Source of the DNA: Macrotrachela quadricornifera
Taxonomy: Eukaryota; Rotifera; Eurotatoria; Philodinida; Philodinidae
DNA length: 64,000 bases
NCBI GenBank assembly: GCA_022393335.1
Contig: JAJEKB010019266.1
Location: 45,183 to 109,182, forward strand
Direction: 5' to 3'
Part shown: one piece after another, positions 1 through 11,581 of the stretch
How the letters are laid out: each line of letters opens with the position of its first letter
Position numbering within the stretch: position 1 is the first letter of the stretch
Notes under the pieces: generated by a model
The model's input: only the letters and a program-made list of their open reading frames with translations
Databases searched by the model: none
Told to the model about the DNA's origin: nothing
Translations under genes and position numbers: made by a program

Positions 1-2087
1 CGCCCATGTTCGATTCCATTCATAAAAATGTTGTATCCACGGACGAATCATTCCCTTCCATGGATATTGATATAGAATATTTTCCTCGCAGATATATTGC
101 ATCAATTGATTGCAGTCGATTCCATTACATGGGCACTTAGACTCCAAACCACCAGATAGAGCACATCGAATAAGGTAAATACATATCTCAGTAACTGTTA
201 GCTTTTCCAGGTTCAAAGATTTATCCTCATATTTTCCTGGCCCAAACCAACAAAGTCCATTGGGTTGCGTCCATAATTTAAAAGGTAGATCGAATGCAGT
301 TTCGCACATATGATTAAACTCACGCATAGTTGTACAGTATATATCAGGCGGAAAAAACGTTTGATATATATATCGAGAATACATGCGGATGCATTGTCCA
401 TCACCACATGACCACTGAGTACTACTGCATAAATGTTCATCGCATTCAATAAATGTAGGGTGAGTCGAACAATTTACATCATTCATATCCATCTCGTCGC
501 TCCAATCCATGCAATCGGGTGTTCCTGCAATTATTGACTTATCAAAAGATGATACGTTGTTGTTTCCATTACTTATTTGCAAATCTCTCATATATTTTAA
601 TAACTATTTAAATTGTTGATTTGCCTAATCATGACGTAGAGTTTTACACATGGAATTTTAGAATTATTAGCGGAGATGGGGCATCTCGAATTGGATGATG
701 TGACCTATTTATTGTGTCATTAAACACTTCATTACACAAAGATTCCTCATACGAAATTAGTTTAATAGAAAAAAAATCATTAAATGTAGGTTTGTTAACA
801 TACTCCAAATACTACTAAAAAGGAGGATGACTATGTATTAATATTTATCCTCGCTTAAATCATATTTACAACTGTATTCGTTACATGATCTTAGATCTTA
901 TGTATGTGCTTTATATATTCTATATCTATCTAGTCGTAGTGTAGCTCCAGGTCTCTTTCTGACTGTATTCGTGCTATCTTTTCCAAGTCTTGTAATATTT
1001 CTCCTTTTTTTCATAGTATTGATCTCTCTTTTCTATATATGTATTTGTTAGTCTCTGTGACCTACAAATAGCCCAACCTCAATTAAAATAAATATGCAAT
1101 AACTTAACAGTTTCTTATTAAGTATAACACACGGTGCTGATGTTTTCCTTTTCGTCTAAGTGGTTCTAGGAGAAAGTATTTGCGAAAAAAAGTGAGTATA
1201 ATTATTCTGAAGCTGTTCGTTTTCTAAGACGTTAAACATTTAATGAATCAGCTTTATATTCCTCTGATGCGTTGAAAACGGACGAATGGCTAATAAAAAA
1301 AATTGAATTTTATGATTTAACAATCATGTTTTCTTAAGAAACCTATAATCTTCAAACAACTTGAGTATTTTTTCACTTTTACATCGAGATACTTACCATC
1401 AAGCCAATATTCTTTATCGATACACATGCCATTCGTACAACGATATTCGTCTTCTTCACATTCATTAAATTCCAGTTTATCACAATTTTCTTCATCATAG
1501 CCATCCATACAATCTTGCTGGCCATCACAAATATTCCGCCAATCCAAGCAAAGCATACCATAGTCACAAATTGATAGTGTTTCATAACACCAAATAGATC
1601 CAATCTGTTGATGAGCTCGTATATATTTTTTATGTGCTAGTGTAATTGCGATGGCGTTATTGAATGATGTCTTGTCGAAGAGTAGGTCATACTCACAGTT
1701 CTTGCCAAACGTTCCCTCTACTGTACAGTTGCATAAGAACTCATTCGGCACATCTATCATCGATTGTTTGTAAAAAACGCGCCCATAATCATCGGCTTTC
1801 TCAACACTTGAGCTCCACCAAAGCACTTCCCATGGAGTAATGTTCTGTTCAAGTAATTGCTTATAAGTCCATTTCTGTGCTCCTCTTTGACATTCAGAAA
1901 AATTTGATTCATGCTTAGAAGTGTTGCCTATCCGTCGACAAAACTCTATTGATTGACCATTGTTATAGTAAATACAATCGAATGCCTCCGTTCCTATACT
2001 AGTCTCTGTGTTGTACAAGAGAATATGGCCATTGTTTGTGACGATAGATGAAATAATAAGCAGAATAATGTTCCGAATTTGCATCAT
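1..2087 (-). CDS. LDL-receptor class A / EGF-like secreted or membrane protein, 3' partial
   Basis: Two exons are visible: 2087..1397 and 524..1, the second running off the left edge. The protein starts MMQIRNIILLIISSIV, a signal peptide. It then has an EGF-like stretch with CNCTVEGTFGKNC, an LDLa module ending QQDCMDGYDEENC, and a second LDLa module. That second module is split by the intron: CTNGMCIDKEYWLDG lies before it and TPDCMDWSDE after it. A third, degenerate Cys-rich segment follows. The donor GTAAGT (1396..1391) and acceptor TTGCAG (530..525) join in phase 1 and restore a perfect LDLa calcium motif, which fixes the model. LDLa modules bind calcium and protein or lipoprotein ligands outside the cell. 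The C-terminal half (transmembrane, receptor or enzyme) lies outside the window, so the ligand and role are unknown. The domain call is firm; the gene identity is not. Confidence 0.85.
525..1396 (-). other. 872-bp intron of the LDLa gene
   Basis: This intron is much longer than the usual 45-80 bp of this window. I see AT-rich sequence without an open frame that looks coding and without clear terminal repeats. Confidence 0.7.
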
Positions 2088-2811
2088 TTATTTTTATTCA
2101 CTGATTCTGATTAGTTAGAAACCGACTGAGTTGGAATATTCAATAGTCGCTGTCAAGTTTACGTGATATTTGCTTTTTTCAATATGACTAACAAAAAACA
2201 CTTTCTTTTTCTTCTATTCACTGTGTAGATTCAGTAGAAAAAAAAATCTTATTATTAAATAATATTAAGCCTGTTTCGAGCACGTACATTTCTGTTCAAT
2301 TAAAGTTACTCGATTATGATTTAATCACGTTTCAAATACAGTCATAGTGAAGAAAAACTGCGCACATCTCAACCATCGTAGAATTGCAAAATTTATCAAC
2401 AGAAATAAATAAATGTGGCCTCTAGAAAAAATCTGAATGTGATCAGAAACTCTTTAGATTTCCAAACTTTCTAAATCTCAAAATATATTTTTGGAAACTG
2501 ACATTGCTTTTAGAATTCAAAGGAGTGTTCACCAAGGTTTTCACAAAAAGGACTGAGAATTCAAAATTTTTTTTGGAGACTTATTTGATACTAGAATTTT
2601 TCTTTTTGATCTTGAATTTTTCTGAACTTTTGGAGATTTTTTAAGAGAGAATAAAACGTTGATACGCTTTATGCAGAGCAATTAACTATCAATAAATCAT
2701 TTGTCATATCAATATATGTCTGAAATAATCTAACGTCGTCTTCACATTTGTAGATACATCCATATTTGAGATATATAATAAAAAATGAAATGCAAAATAT
2801 TTTTAAAGATA
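2088..2811. other. Intergenic, AT-rich
   Basis: This is the region upstream of the LDLa gene. It contains many runs of A and T, with polypyrimidine-like text near 2560-2640. I see no gene or structured repeat. Confidence 0.6.
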
Positions 2812-3898
2812 AATAAAGGACCCTGCCGGATAACGTCAAAAAAATTTTTCCTTCCGAGAGTTTTTTCACATATCTCATTTGAACGAGTGCATTTTTTTAC
2901 ATATGTCTGTGTATTTGTTTCATGTTTTTATTAATGATTTTGTGAGAAACAGATCACTTTTTCATCTCTATTAGTTATTTTTTCAGCCATTAGAGCGATA
3001 TCTTTGGCATATAGAAATATTTACTACACTTAACCTTTCATTATTTGTCTTCATATAGCTAAGCATACTTTTTTTCGCTATACAAAATGGTACGAGACAC
3101 ATCTTGTCAATTACTTTCTTTCGAAGAAATACTAGATCACCACAGTATAAATAACTGATTACTTTTTAAAAAATGGATATTTTTCCATTTAGTGTGGATT
3201 TCTTTTTAGTATCTTAGCAAAGTTAGGGCAAGCTAAAACTTTGTAGAAAATTTCTTCCTTTTCTCCTCTACAAAACTCACTAGCTTTAAAAAAAAATTCA
3301 AACTCTCCGCAGACTACTTTTTCCTTGTCTTTTATCGAAATATTACACTACTACAAAATATTAATTTTTAAAATCGAAGCTGTTTTTCATCTGTGGATAC
3401 TCAATTTATTCATCAAAATCATAAATCTGACGCGTGAATGACACCTAGAGTCTAGAATCCAACAAGTTTAGTCTTACATAAGATGAAATAAGTGATTTTA
3501 TATAAGCTCTTTTGATATTATTTTTATATCTGCTAATGATATACTTCTACGCATTTTCGTTCATTTTATCAAAACAAAATCATTGTACGACTTTAACATT
3601 AAGAATGTCATCTGAGTTTCAGATGACATTCGTTAAAATATGCTTAGCTATATGAAGACACATAATAAAAGGTTAAGTATAGTAAATATTTCTATATCTC
3701 AAAGATATCGCTCTAATGGCTGAAAAAGTAAGTGATAGAAATAAAAAAGTGATCTATGTTTCCCACAAAATCATTAATAAAAATATGAAACAAATACACA
3801 GACATATGTAAAAAAAATGCATTCTTTCAAATAGGATATGTAAAAAGAACTCGGGAAAAAATTTTTTTTTGAACTTATCCGGCGAGGTTCTTTTGTCT
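2812..3898. repeat. Foldback element A (long imperfect terminal inverted repeats)
   Basis: The left arm (about 2812-3070) and right arm (about 3637-3898) are inverted copies of roughly 255 bp. Both arms contain GCCGGATAA near the outer end, then the ACATATGTCTGTGTATTTG motif, then a shared block containing AGCGATATCTTTG and its complement, and end at a TATAGCTAAGCATA motif. The interior of about 560 bp has no coding frame. This is the form of a non-autonomous foldback/MITE-like DNA element. The superfamily and exact ends are not determined because I cannot see an unambiguous target duplication. Confidence 0.8.
3604..3630. repeat. Perfect 12-bp hairpin inside foldback element A
   Basis: AATGTCATCTGA is followed by a 3-nt loop and its exact complement. 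The hairpin sits just inside the right arm of the surrounding element. Confidence 0.9.
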
Positions 3899-3944
3899 CA
3901 AAGTTAACTGTCACAAATTATCAACTTACGAGGGAGCGCTTTCA

Positions 3945-4545
3945 ACCGTCTAATTGCTTTTGGATTCGATCTCTGTGCATAAGGTAGGCCGTGGTGAAAT
4001 ATGAAAAAGTTCAAAAGAATAAATGCTTTTAGGCCTTTTGTCTAGAGTTATAGACATATTACTCAGATCTTACCATATGGCATGGTATATACTAAAAGAT
4101 TGGATGATGATATTTTGACCTGAGTTTTTTCCTTCAGACAAGTCTGTTTGTGAACAGCATGGCCGGAAGATTTCAGCTCAAAAATATGTTTTTTTGTTTT
4201 CAAGATACTAGTCCCAAAGCACGGAAATTATTAGCATCCTACGTGAGATATGAATGATATTCTTTGGATTTCAGTATCGGAGGAAGGAAACATTTGTTTG
4301 AACCGAAATTTACGGAACATCCTACTCACAAATAAGTCTGTTGATGAGTAAAACCGCCAGTCGAAATATCATCATTCGATTTTTTGGTATATATCATGCC
4401 ATAGACTAAAATCCGAATAAAATGCCTATAACTCTGGACAAAGGATCTACAAGCACTTATTCTTTTTTGGCTTTTATACCTTACTGAGATCTACATTATG
4501 GACCGAGACCAAATCTGACAGCGATTAGACAGTTGAAAATATTCT
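3945..4545. repeat. Foldback element B (inverted repeats of about 220 bp)
   Basis: The left arm (about 3945-4165) and right arm (about 4325-4545) are imperfect inverted copies. Shared motifs include CAACYGTCTAATYGC at the outside, then AGAGTTATAGRCAT, then ATGATGATATTT. No coding frame lies between them. The sequence differs from element A next to it, so this is a second family or a separate insertion. Confidence 0.75.
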
Positions 4546-5149
4546 GTCGTAAAAAATGTTCTAGGTACCGTGTAAATACCTTAGAATTCAAATATCTTAC
4601 TCGTTGCATGCCAACAGTCACTCCTATTTTAAATACAAACATCTCCATTGTAAATAAATAATTCTTATCAATGATAGAGTCATTTAAATAAAAGGATGAA
4701 ATGTTTACTTTCTCTCGTTCTTCTTGATTTCAATATGGTTGTCTAGTATTTTAACAGGAGGAGAAATTGTTTCTTCTTCATCAGATGTATTTAATCCTTC
4801 CTTTTATTTTTACCTTATGTCATCATTGTCTACTTTTTCTAATTGTTAGTTTTGAATTTTTCTGTTTATTATTTGTTGATACTGATGAATTTTCAATTGA
4901 GTTCAATGTCGATGAAGTTTTAGGAAAATGGTATAGAGAGTAAATTCTGTTGGCACTCTGTGGGAGTAGATCATGTACATTAAAATTAGAAAACATTGTC
5001 TCTTTATCAATTTCTCACAGGAAAAAATCTTTGCTTATATTTTCAGATATTTTCTTTGTCGTATACCTTTTTTTTACTGAACTATTGAAGAATATCATAA
5101 TGAGATTTTTTTTCTCATCTTTATCATTATTAACTATTGAATAGTTTTA
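4546..5149. other. Intergenic, nothing recognised
   Basis: This is AT-rich sequence between foldback element B and the 3' end of PGAP2. A short open frame on the plus strand (4950-5144) is low-complexity and not convincing. Confidence 0.6.
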
Positions 5150-5938
5150 TTAATAAAAGAATTGTATTAGTCCTGCTTTTTGATCCCATTCATTGAGAAT
5201 AATTGAATGATAACCAATATTAGTTAATATAACAAAATATTCAAGAAATGCATATATTGAATAAATATAAGGTTCACAATAACGATTATGTCGAAAATAA
5301 AAATAAAGTGACATAAAAAATGAAACAATATTACATATAAACCATTGCAAACGTTTTGAACGAAAATTATTTTCTTTTTCATTGAAATAAAATTTTTTTG
5401 TTCGTGGCCAATAATAATCAATACATATAGTACAGAACATATGTAATAATGAACAAATCATAAAACTAATAAATCCACTTTCATGTATTGATTTTTTTTC
5501 TTTTGATGATATATATGTTAAAACAAGAAGAAATGTTAATTCAAGAAAATGAATAAAATAATTTATTATTTGAATTAATTTATAAACTTGTGGAAAAGCA
5601 ACATGATGACGATTAAGTAAACGTTGTAATTGTAAATAACCGATTATATAACGAGGAGTACTATCTAAAGCAAAACTAAAACGCCATATAAAACGTTGGG
5701 GTTCAAAACCAGCAATAGCTGCTGATATTGATGGAAGATAATTGGTTACATTACAATGTGTTTGAGTAGCTTTTTCATTATCTTTTAATGTTGTTAAAAT
5801 AATACAAATAATAAAAGCAATACATGGTAAATAGAAAATAAAACGTAAGAAATGATGCATGAATATATGAACACCTAAAATAACTATTTTAATAAAATAA
5901 TCATAGACAAAAAAGAAAGTCAAATTACGTGATGACAT
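5150..5938 (-). CDS. PGAP2: Post-GPI attachment to proteins factor 2 (PGAP2/FRAG1 family)
   Basis: This is a single-exon gene of 262 residues, close to the usual length of about 250 for this family. The Frag1/DRAM/Sfk1 hallmark HCNVTNYLPSISAAIAGFEPQ is present at roughly residues 61-81, followed by RFIWR. Five or six hydrophobic segments give the polytopic pattern expected of a Golgi membrane protein. In animals PGAP2 is needed in the Golgi to re-acylate the lipid of GPI anchors after one acyl chain has been removed, which keeps GPI proteins on the cell surface. The start MSSRNL is the first ATG of the frame. The gene is divergent from SNX3, with about 1 kb between them. No oddities seen. Confidence 0.9.
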   Translation of the reverse strand: MSSRNLTFFFVYDYFIKIVILGVHIFMHHFLRFIFYLPCIAFIICIILTTLKDNEKATQTHCNVTNYLPSISAAIAGFEPQRFIWRFSFALDSTPRYIIGYLQLQRLLNRHHVAFPQVYKLIQIINYFIHFLELTFLLVLTYISSKEKKSIHESGFISFMICSLLHMFCTICIDYYWPRTKKFYFNEKENNFRSKRLQWFICNIVSFFMSLYFYFRHNRYCEPYIYSIYAFLEYFVILTNIGYHSIILNEWDQKAGLIQFFY

Positions 5939-6945
5939 TGTTTGAAATAGTTGAATGAAATTATATATTTATTAAGATCTGAAAATGATTCGAATATATA
6001 GTAATAAAATGAACTTATCCAATTAGAAAACGTGCAGAAACATTCAAGTGCACCACGAATTAAATATTTTAATTATGAATATAATATAATTATTGTTAAG
6101 ATTAGATTATACTTTTGCATTATTTTCAACTATTACATATAGATCATTTGACAGTAGAATAAATGCCTCAAGATTAAATTTCTTTTATAAAACTTTCAAA
6201 AACATAAACACATATGGTAATATTGAAAATTAGTTATATATTAGTGTTAATCAATTAGTAGACATACTATCTCATGTTAGTATATGTATCAAATAAACTA
6301 TTTTATTTGTTTTATTTTGATTTTCTACAGTAAGTTGTGCTTACTTTCTTTCCAAACATTTTATTTACAATAAGATATTTTGTTTAAGTTAAATATTTTC
6401 TTCATCAGAAAAAAAACAGTATTTTATTCAGTTCAAATTCTATTTACATATGCTTTCATCTGTTCTTTTAATCTACCAATCAGAACATTGAACTTGCCAC
6501 TAAATCTAACATATTTTACAAAATAAATTCTTCTCTTTGCTTTATTCTGATTATATATAAATAACTTTTAAAATTTATACTAAAGAATCTATTATTCTAA
6601 ACATATATATTTTATCAAAAAAAAATATTGGTATAAAAAATTATATTTTTCTTCATTCCATTAATTTATTAAATTAAAATCATTTCTTACAATGCAAATA
6701 AAATTTCTTAATTCAAATATTAAATTAAATTTTCTAAGGTTTAATAAGTATTACTCACTCATTGTATTAAAAACTTTAAACCAATGAAATTTTTCAATAT
6801 AAAGAGGTCACTTTAACTATAATTCAAATATTATATATATATATACACTAATAAAAAGTAGAGTGGAGAATACATTGGACTTATGATTTGTTTATTTATT
6901 GTCTTATTGTATTACTCATTTTAAAGATTGACTTTTATTTTATTC
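5939..6945. other. Divergent intergenic region, PGAP2 / SNX3
   Basis: About 1 kb of strongly AT-rich sequence that presumably holds both promoters. There is a short (TA)n run near 6828-6845. No gene seen. Confidence 0.6.
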
Positions 6946-7664
6946 ATGGCTACAATTGATACTGATAACCGACGAGAAATTGCTCGATTACCCACTAGAC
7001 CAGTAATGATAAATAAAAAAAAAAAAAAAAAAGAAATTCAATTTTTTTTTCTTGTATAGATTTCACTTGAAGATCGTTATGATCCTCCAGCTAATTTCCT
7101 TGAAATTGAAGTTCTTAATCCTGAAACACACGGTTTTGGTAATAAACGATATACAGATTATGAAGTTCGGATGAAAGTAAAAGATATAAAAAGTTTCTTT
7201 TTAATAAATTTGTATTTTATATTAGACAAATTTACCGGTATTTCGTCTAAAAGAAGGTACTGTACGTCGACGTTATTCAGATTTTGAATGGTTACGTAAA
7301 GAACTTGAACGTGATAGTAAAGTAAGATTTAATATTAAAAAGTATTCTTTTTATTTATATATCTAAAATAGATCGTTGTTCCACCATTGCCAAGTAAAGC
7401 ATGGAAACGGCAAGTACCTGCATTTCTTCGTCGTGATGATGGCATATTTGAAGATGAATTTATTGAAGAACGACGTAAAGGACTTGAACAATTTATTAAT
7501 AAGTAAAATTACAAAATATTTTTTTATTTTTTATTAAATTTTAATTTAATTCTAGAGTTGCTGGTCATCCTTTAGCACAAAATGAACGTTCATTACATGT
7601 TTTTCTTCAAGAAACAACTATAGATCATGAAAAATATGTACCAGGAAAAGTGCGAAATTCATGA
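6946..7664 (+). CDS. SNX3: Sorting nexin-3/12 (PX-domain protein)
   Basis: Five exons (6946..7002, 7060..7176, 7226..7321, 7372..7502, 7556..7664) join in phase to 169 residues; the vertebrate protein has about 162. Almost the whole protein is one PX domain. It begins ISLEDRYDPPANFLEIEV, has the phosphoinositide-binding stretch TVRRRYSDFEWL, the proline loop VVPPLPSKAW, and ends FIEERRKGLEQFINKVAGHPLAQNE (given here as separate motifs of one stretch). SNX3 binds PI3P on early endosomes and works with retromer to recycle cargo such as Wntless and transferrin receptor. Introns are 43-57 bp and one has a long A run. Identification is secure at the SNX3/SNX12 level. Confidence 0.95.
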
Positions 7665-8276
7665 ATAGAAAAATAAACAAATGATTATTCACATTCTTTA
7701 TGTATAAAATTTTTACAAGTGATCTTTTGTTTTTTTTTCTATATCGCATTTATGTGTTACTCTTTCCATATTTTTCATCATATGCTCGTTGCTTTTCTTT
7801 TTTACTATATAAAACAAAATAAATTTATCTTTTGTGTTATTTACTTCAGATGTTAATAGGCATATAGAATATTTCATACATCTTAAGGCTCAAATCTTTC
7901 AAATGACATACTGTTGTTATTATAATAAAATATTAAATATATTTTAGATAAAATTTCATTATGACTCAGTGATCATATATTCAATCAATTTACAAATTCA
8001 ACTTTTCTGTTTGAGATGAATAGAAAAATAATAAAAATTGGCCTGATATATCCTTATTTCTGATGGTTTATCTATATCTTATCAAAAGTCATTTGAAAGA
8101 CTAATACAAGTATTCAAGTTTTATTATATATATACAATATTATTACTATATAAAAGCACCTTGGTTAGTCTGAATAATCGATTTAAAAAAAAATACACAT
8201 AATATACAGATTTATGTAATATTTAAAAAATTTCTAATATCTATTGAACATATGTTAGCAAATATTCTGGATAACA
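7665..8276. other. Convergent intergenic region, SNX3 / PARP gene
   Basis: AT-rich 3' flanks of two converging genes. No feature recognised. Confidence 0.6.
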
Positions 8277-9775
8277 CTATAAAGAAAAAAAGACAGATGA
8301 AATTAGATGATTAATTTTAATTCTATATACTTGACTATCGTGATAACACACAAAAATATGATTACCGTCTGTTGTTGTATCATATCCTTCTAGAATAAAA
8401 ATTTTCAAATAATTAATAATAAATTCATTTTTACTTATCATTTACTTTCTGGTACACATATTTTTGAATGACCAACTGAAAAATGGAAGATCTTTTTTTT
8501 GAATATAATTAATATAAAAAGAAAAATAATGACTTACTCATACTTCGACCAATAAGTACACGACTGTAAAACATTCGTTTTTCTTTTCTTTCATTTAAAG
8601 TAGCAAACTTATTTGAACAACTAGAATTACTTGAGAAATATACTCCTCGTCCATAGAGGCATCCTTATGAAATAAATGAATGATGTTAATCAATAGAGAT
8701 ATACAATAAAAATCTTACCATTAACTCCGCAATAACTACGATTGAAGCCTTTTTCAATTATTTTCTTTGAAGCTGATTCAGGACAACCATGATATAAAAA
8801 ACGCATAGTTCCATTATTTTCTTTACCATATCTGTCAATAAAATCTTCATGTGATGCACAGAATTGTTTAAATAATCGTAGATTTTGAATACGTTCAATT
8901 GATATAAACATAGTCTAAAGAAAATCTAAATATATTAAATAAAATCTATATAATTTTTATAAATATACATAATGTCCTTTCATTGTTTTATCAAAATTAT
9001 CTTTAATCGAAAGATATTCATTTGAATTTACATTGAGTAAGAATATTTCTCTAAATTAATAATAGAAATGAAAATTTTAGAATATGTAAATATATATATA
9101 TATAACTTACAAAAACGAAGGAGTGAGAGTCCAATAAATTGGTTGTTGTTCATCAATCTGTAATCGACGAATACGTTTTACACGTCTACCATAAATCTCT
9201 TCGGATTTATTAATATCAATCGTAATTTTCTCACCTAGATTATTGATTAATGTAAACTATAAAAATAGAAAAATTTTTTTTTCTTATTTTTGATAATAAA
9301 TCAAATACTAACATTTAATAGCTTAGATTTGAAATAATATTCGAGTTCCATTGTTTCTCTAGGACTGTAGAGCTGCCATGTCGCATCCCATCCTTCATAC
9401 CACCAGTAAACACCTTCAGTCTTTTGTTTTTGAATACTTTCAGGAAACAAATCAATTTGTAATGCAAGAAATTGTTTTTCTTTTTTTTTATAAAAATAAA
9501 ACAACGATATAGTTAGTTACCTTTTATCATTAGTATATGAATCATAATAAAATAAGTACCTTACCGACTTCTCTACTGGATGCAATACTACCAAACAGAT
9601 GTAATTGCTTTTTATCAAAGTTGAAAATAGGAATGACGACTCGAGTTGAACAAAATTCAAAAAATTTATCAAGAATTGACGATTTTTCCTGAAGTAGTAA
9701 CGTATTACATTGTATGGAACATATGATTTCTTTATATTCACTAGAAAAATTGCTTGAATTTTTATGTTCCATCAT
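8277..9775 (-). CDS. WWE-domain PARP, probable mono-ADP-ribosyltransferase
   Basis: Eight exons (9775..9565, 9479..9313, 9256..9111, 9050..8969, 8914..8719, 8663..8538, 8475..8446, 8389..8277) join in phase to 356 residues. A short N-terminal region is followed by a WWE domain (VYWWYEGWDATWQLYSP and YYFKSKLLN). Next comes a PARP catalytic domain with IERIQN, the NAD-contacting histidine in FLYHGCPES, the tyrosine in GRGVYFS and the core GHSKICVPE. At the third catalytic position, HDSQVYRIKI shows a hydrophobic residue in place of the glutamate of polymerising PARPs. The domain order and the H-Y-hydrophobic triad resemble PARP11/TIPARP-type mono-ADP-ribosyltransferases. The exact orthologue is unclear. 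WWE domains commonly bind ADP-ribose-containing chains. Confidence 0.85.
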
Positions 9776-10382
9776 CTTTAATTTACACAAACGATGAAAT
9801 ATGCTCGATCAAACTGTTGTTTTAAGTATATCTAAACTTTCAGATTAATCTGTGTTTATATATAAAGTACATTAGCAGACATCTAATAAGGATTGAGAAA
9901 TTTCCTGCCTGCGATGGATGAATAATTATTTAGCATAGTCATCATTGATAATATGTTGAGCTGAATGATGAAAACAGAAATTTTCCATTTATATACTTTT
10001 TTTATATGAATCCTGTGATGGAAAATTCCATCACACCCTTTTTTCTCTTGCCTTTTCCTTTATGACAATAATGAGTCATTATTTAACATAATGAATAAGA
10101 ATAGATGTCCAAAAACAAAAAGTATCGAAAGTTAAACGAAAACAGAATAAAAAAAAATTAATAAAAATTACTGTGACTTTCTTTGTCATTTGTTAATAGT
10201 GACATCTGTTATTAACATAGCCCTCTATTAAGAGAGATCATTTCTAGGTTGGTTATTAACCATACGAAGGATCACCAATTAATACTTGGTGGATTGGTAG
10301 ATAGGTTCATTTCGAAATTAACTTTCTTTTATAATAATTTTAGAATTAGAACAGATCGTTTTTGTTTGATTTAATTTCACAT
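9776..10382. other. Divergent intergenic region, PARP gene / GAR1
   Basis: About 600 bp between two divergent start codons, presumably promoter sequence. The 10201-10300 part is less AT-rich. No gene recognised. Confidence 0.55.
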
Positions 10383-11416
10383 ATGGGTCCATTCCGAGGA
10401 GGTATACAATTAATATTTGAAATATTTTTCGTTTATTCTTTTGTTTTATTTGTTTAGGTCGTGGTGGCGGTGGAGGAGGTGGTGGTCGTGGTCGTGGAGG
10501 CGGTGGTCGCGGAGGCGGTGGTGGTGGAGGTTTTCGAGGTCGAGGTGGTGGCGGTGGTCGTGGAGGAGGAGGTGGTGGTAGATTCAATCGAGAACCAGAA
10601 GGTCCACCAGATAGTGTCGTTGGTACGAAATAAATTCTTTTTTTTTTTTTCGTCTATTGAAAATTCTTGTAATCAATAGAACTTGGATCATATTCACATG
10701 GATGTGAAAATCAACTTGTATGCAAGGCAACAAATGAAATGGTTCCATATTTCAATGCTGGTATATTTCTTGAAAATAAACAACAAGTTGGTAAAGTTGA
10801 TGAAATTCTTGGTCCAATGAAACAATATGTATGAAATAAAAATGAATTAATCTAATTCTATTATAATTTTATTTCTTATTTTTATTCAGTGGTTTTCTGT
10901 AACACTTATGGAAAATATGAAGCCAGACTCATTCAAAAAGAATGAAAAGGTAAATAAATATAATAAATTATCTAATAGTTTCATTTTATTTTTTTTTAGC
11001 TTTTCGTTGATCCAAATAAACTCTTGCCATTGGCTCGATTTTTACCACGACCACCAGGATCGAAACCAACAGGTGGTGGTGGTGGACGAGGAGGACGAGG
11101 TGGTGGCGGTGGTAGAGGTATGTTTATACTTTCTGTTAAATTTCATTCTTTTGAGATTAAACCTTTCTTCGCTACCATCTTTCATTCGTTTTCGTATTTA
11201 GAATCTGATAAAAAATTAATTTAGAATGATATTTAATATTTTTTATATTTAGGTGGTTTTCAACGTGGCGGTCGTGGTGGTGGTGGTGGTGGTTTTCGTG
11301 GTGGTAACGATCGTGGAGGTCGTGGTGGTGGTGGTGGTGGCTTTCGAGGTCGAGGTGGTGGCCGAGGAGGCGGCGGCGGTGGAGGTTTTCGTGGTGGTCG
11401 AGGACGTGGCAGTTGA
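10383..11416 (+). CDS. GAR1: H/ACA ribonucleoprotein complex subunit 1
   Basis: Six exons (10383..10401, 10458..10622, 10680..10828, 10890..10949, 11000..11117, 11253..11416) join in phase to 224 residues; human GAR1 has 217. A first RGG-rich block is followed by the conserved core, with [45 protein letters not shown] and [15 protein letters not shown] second, longer RGG block ends the protein. GAR1 is the outer subunit of H/ACA snoRNPs, which pseudouridylate rRNA and snRNA, and of telomerase RNP; it acts in the nucleolus and Cajal bodies. The glycine-arginine repeats make GC-rich islands in an AT-rich region and create long but spurious open frames in other phases. Confidence 0.97.
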
Positions 11417-11581
11417 TATTAAAATAAAAAAGAAATTGTTTCCTTTTTCTGCCTGTTATTTGTCATTTTTTGTATGACAATTATAATTATTGTTGTTGTT
11501 TTTTCTACGCGTTATATATACAAAACAAACAACATGAAAAAAAAATATATACAAAAAAACAAAAAGAATATTTTTTTCATT

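Noticed and set aside
3955..4000. GGATTCGATCTC resembling a tRNA T-arm
   Set aside because: No matching acceptor or anticodon arms; the segment belongs to an arm of foldback element B.
4955..4970. TGTGGG as a bdelloid-type telomere repeat
   Set aside because: Only single copies occur in the window; no tandem array is present.
4950..5144. 64-residue plus-strand open frame
   Set aside because: Low-complexity, hydrophobic, no splice or family support; it lies in AT-rich flank of PGAP2.
10318..10587. Proline/arginine-rich minus-strand frame opposite GAR1, and Val/Glu-rich plus-strand frames at 10461-10679 and 11253-11477
   Set aside because: They are other-phase readings of the GGN/CGN codons of the GAR1 RGG repeats.
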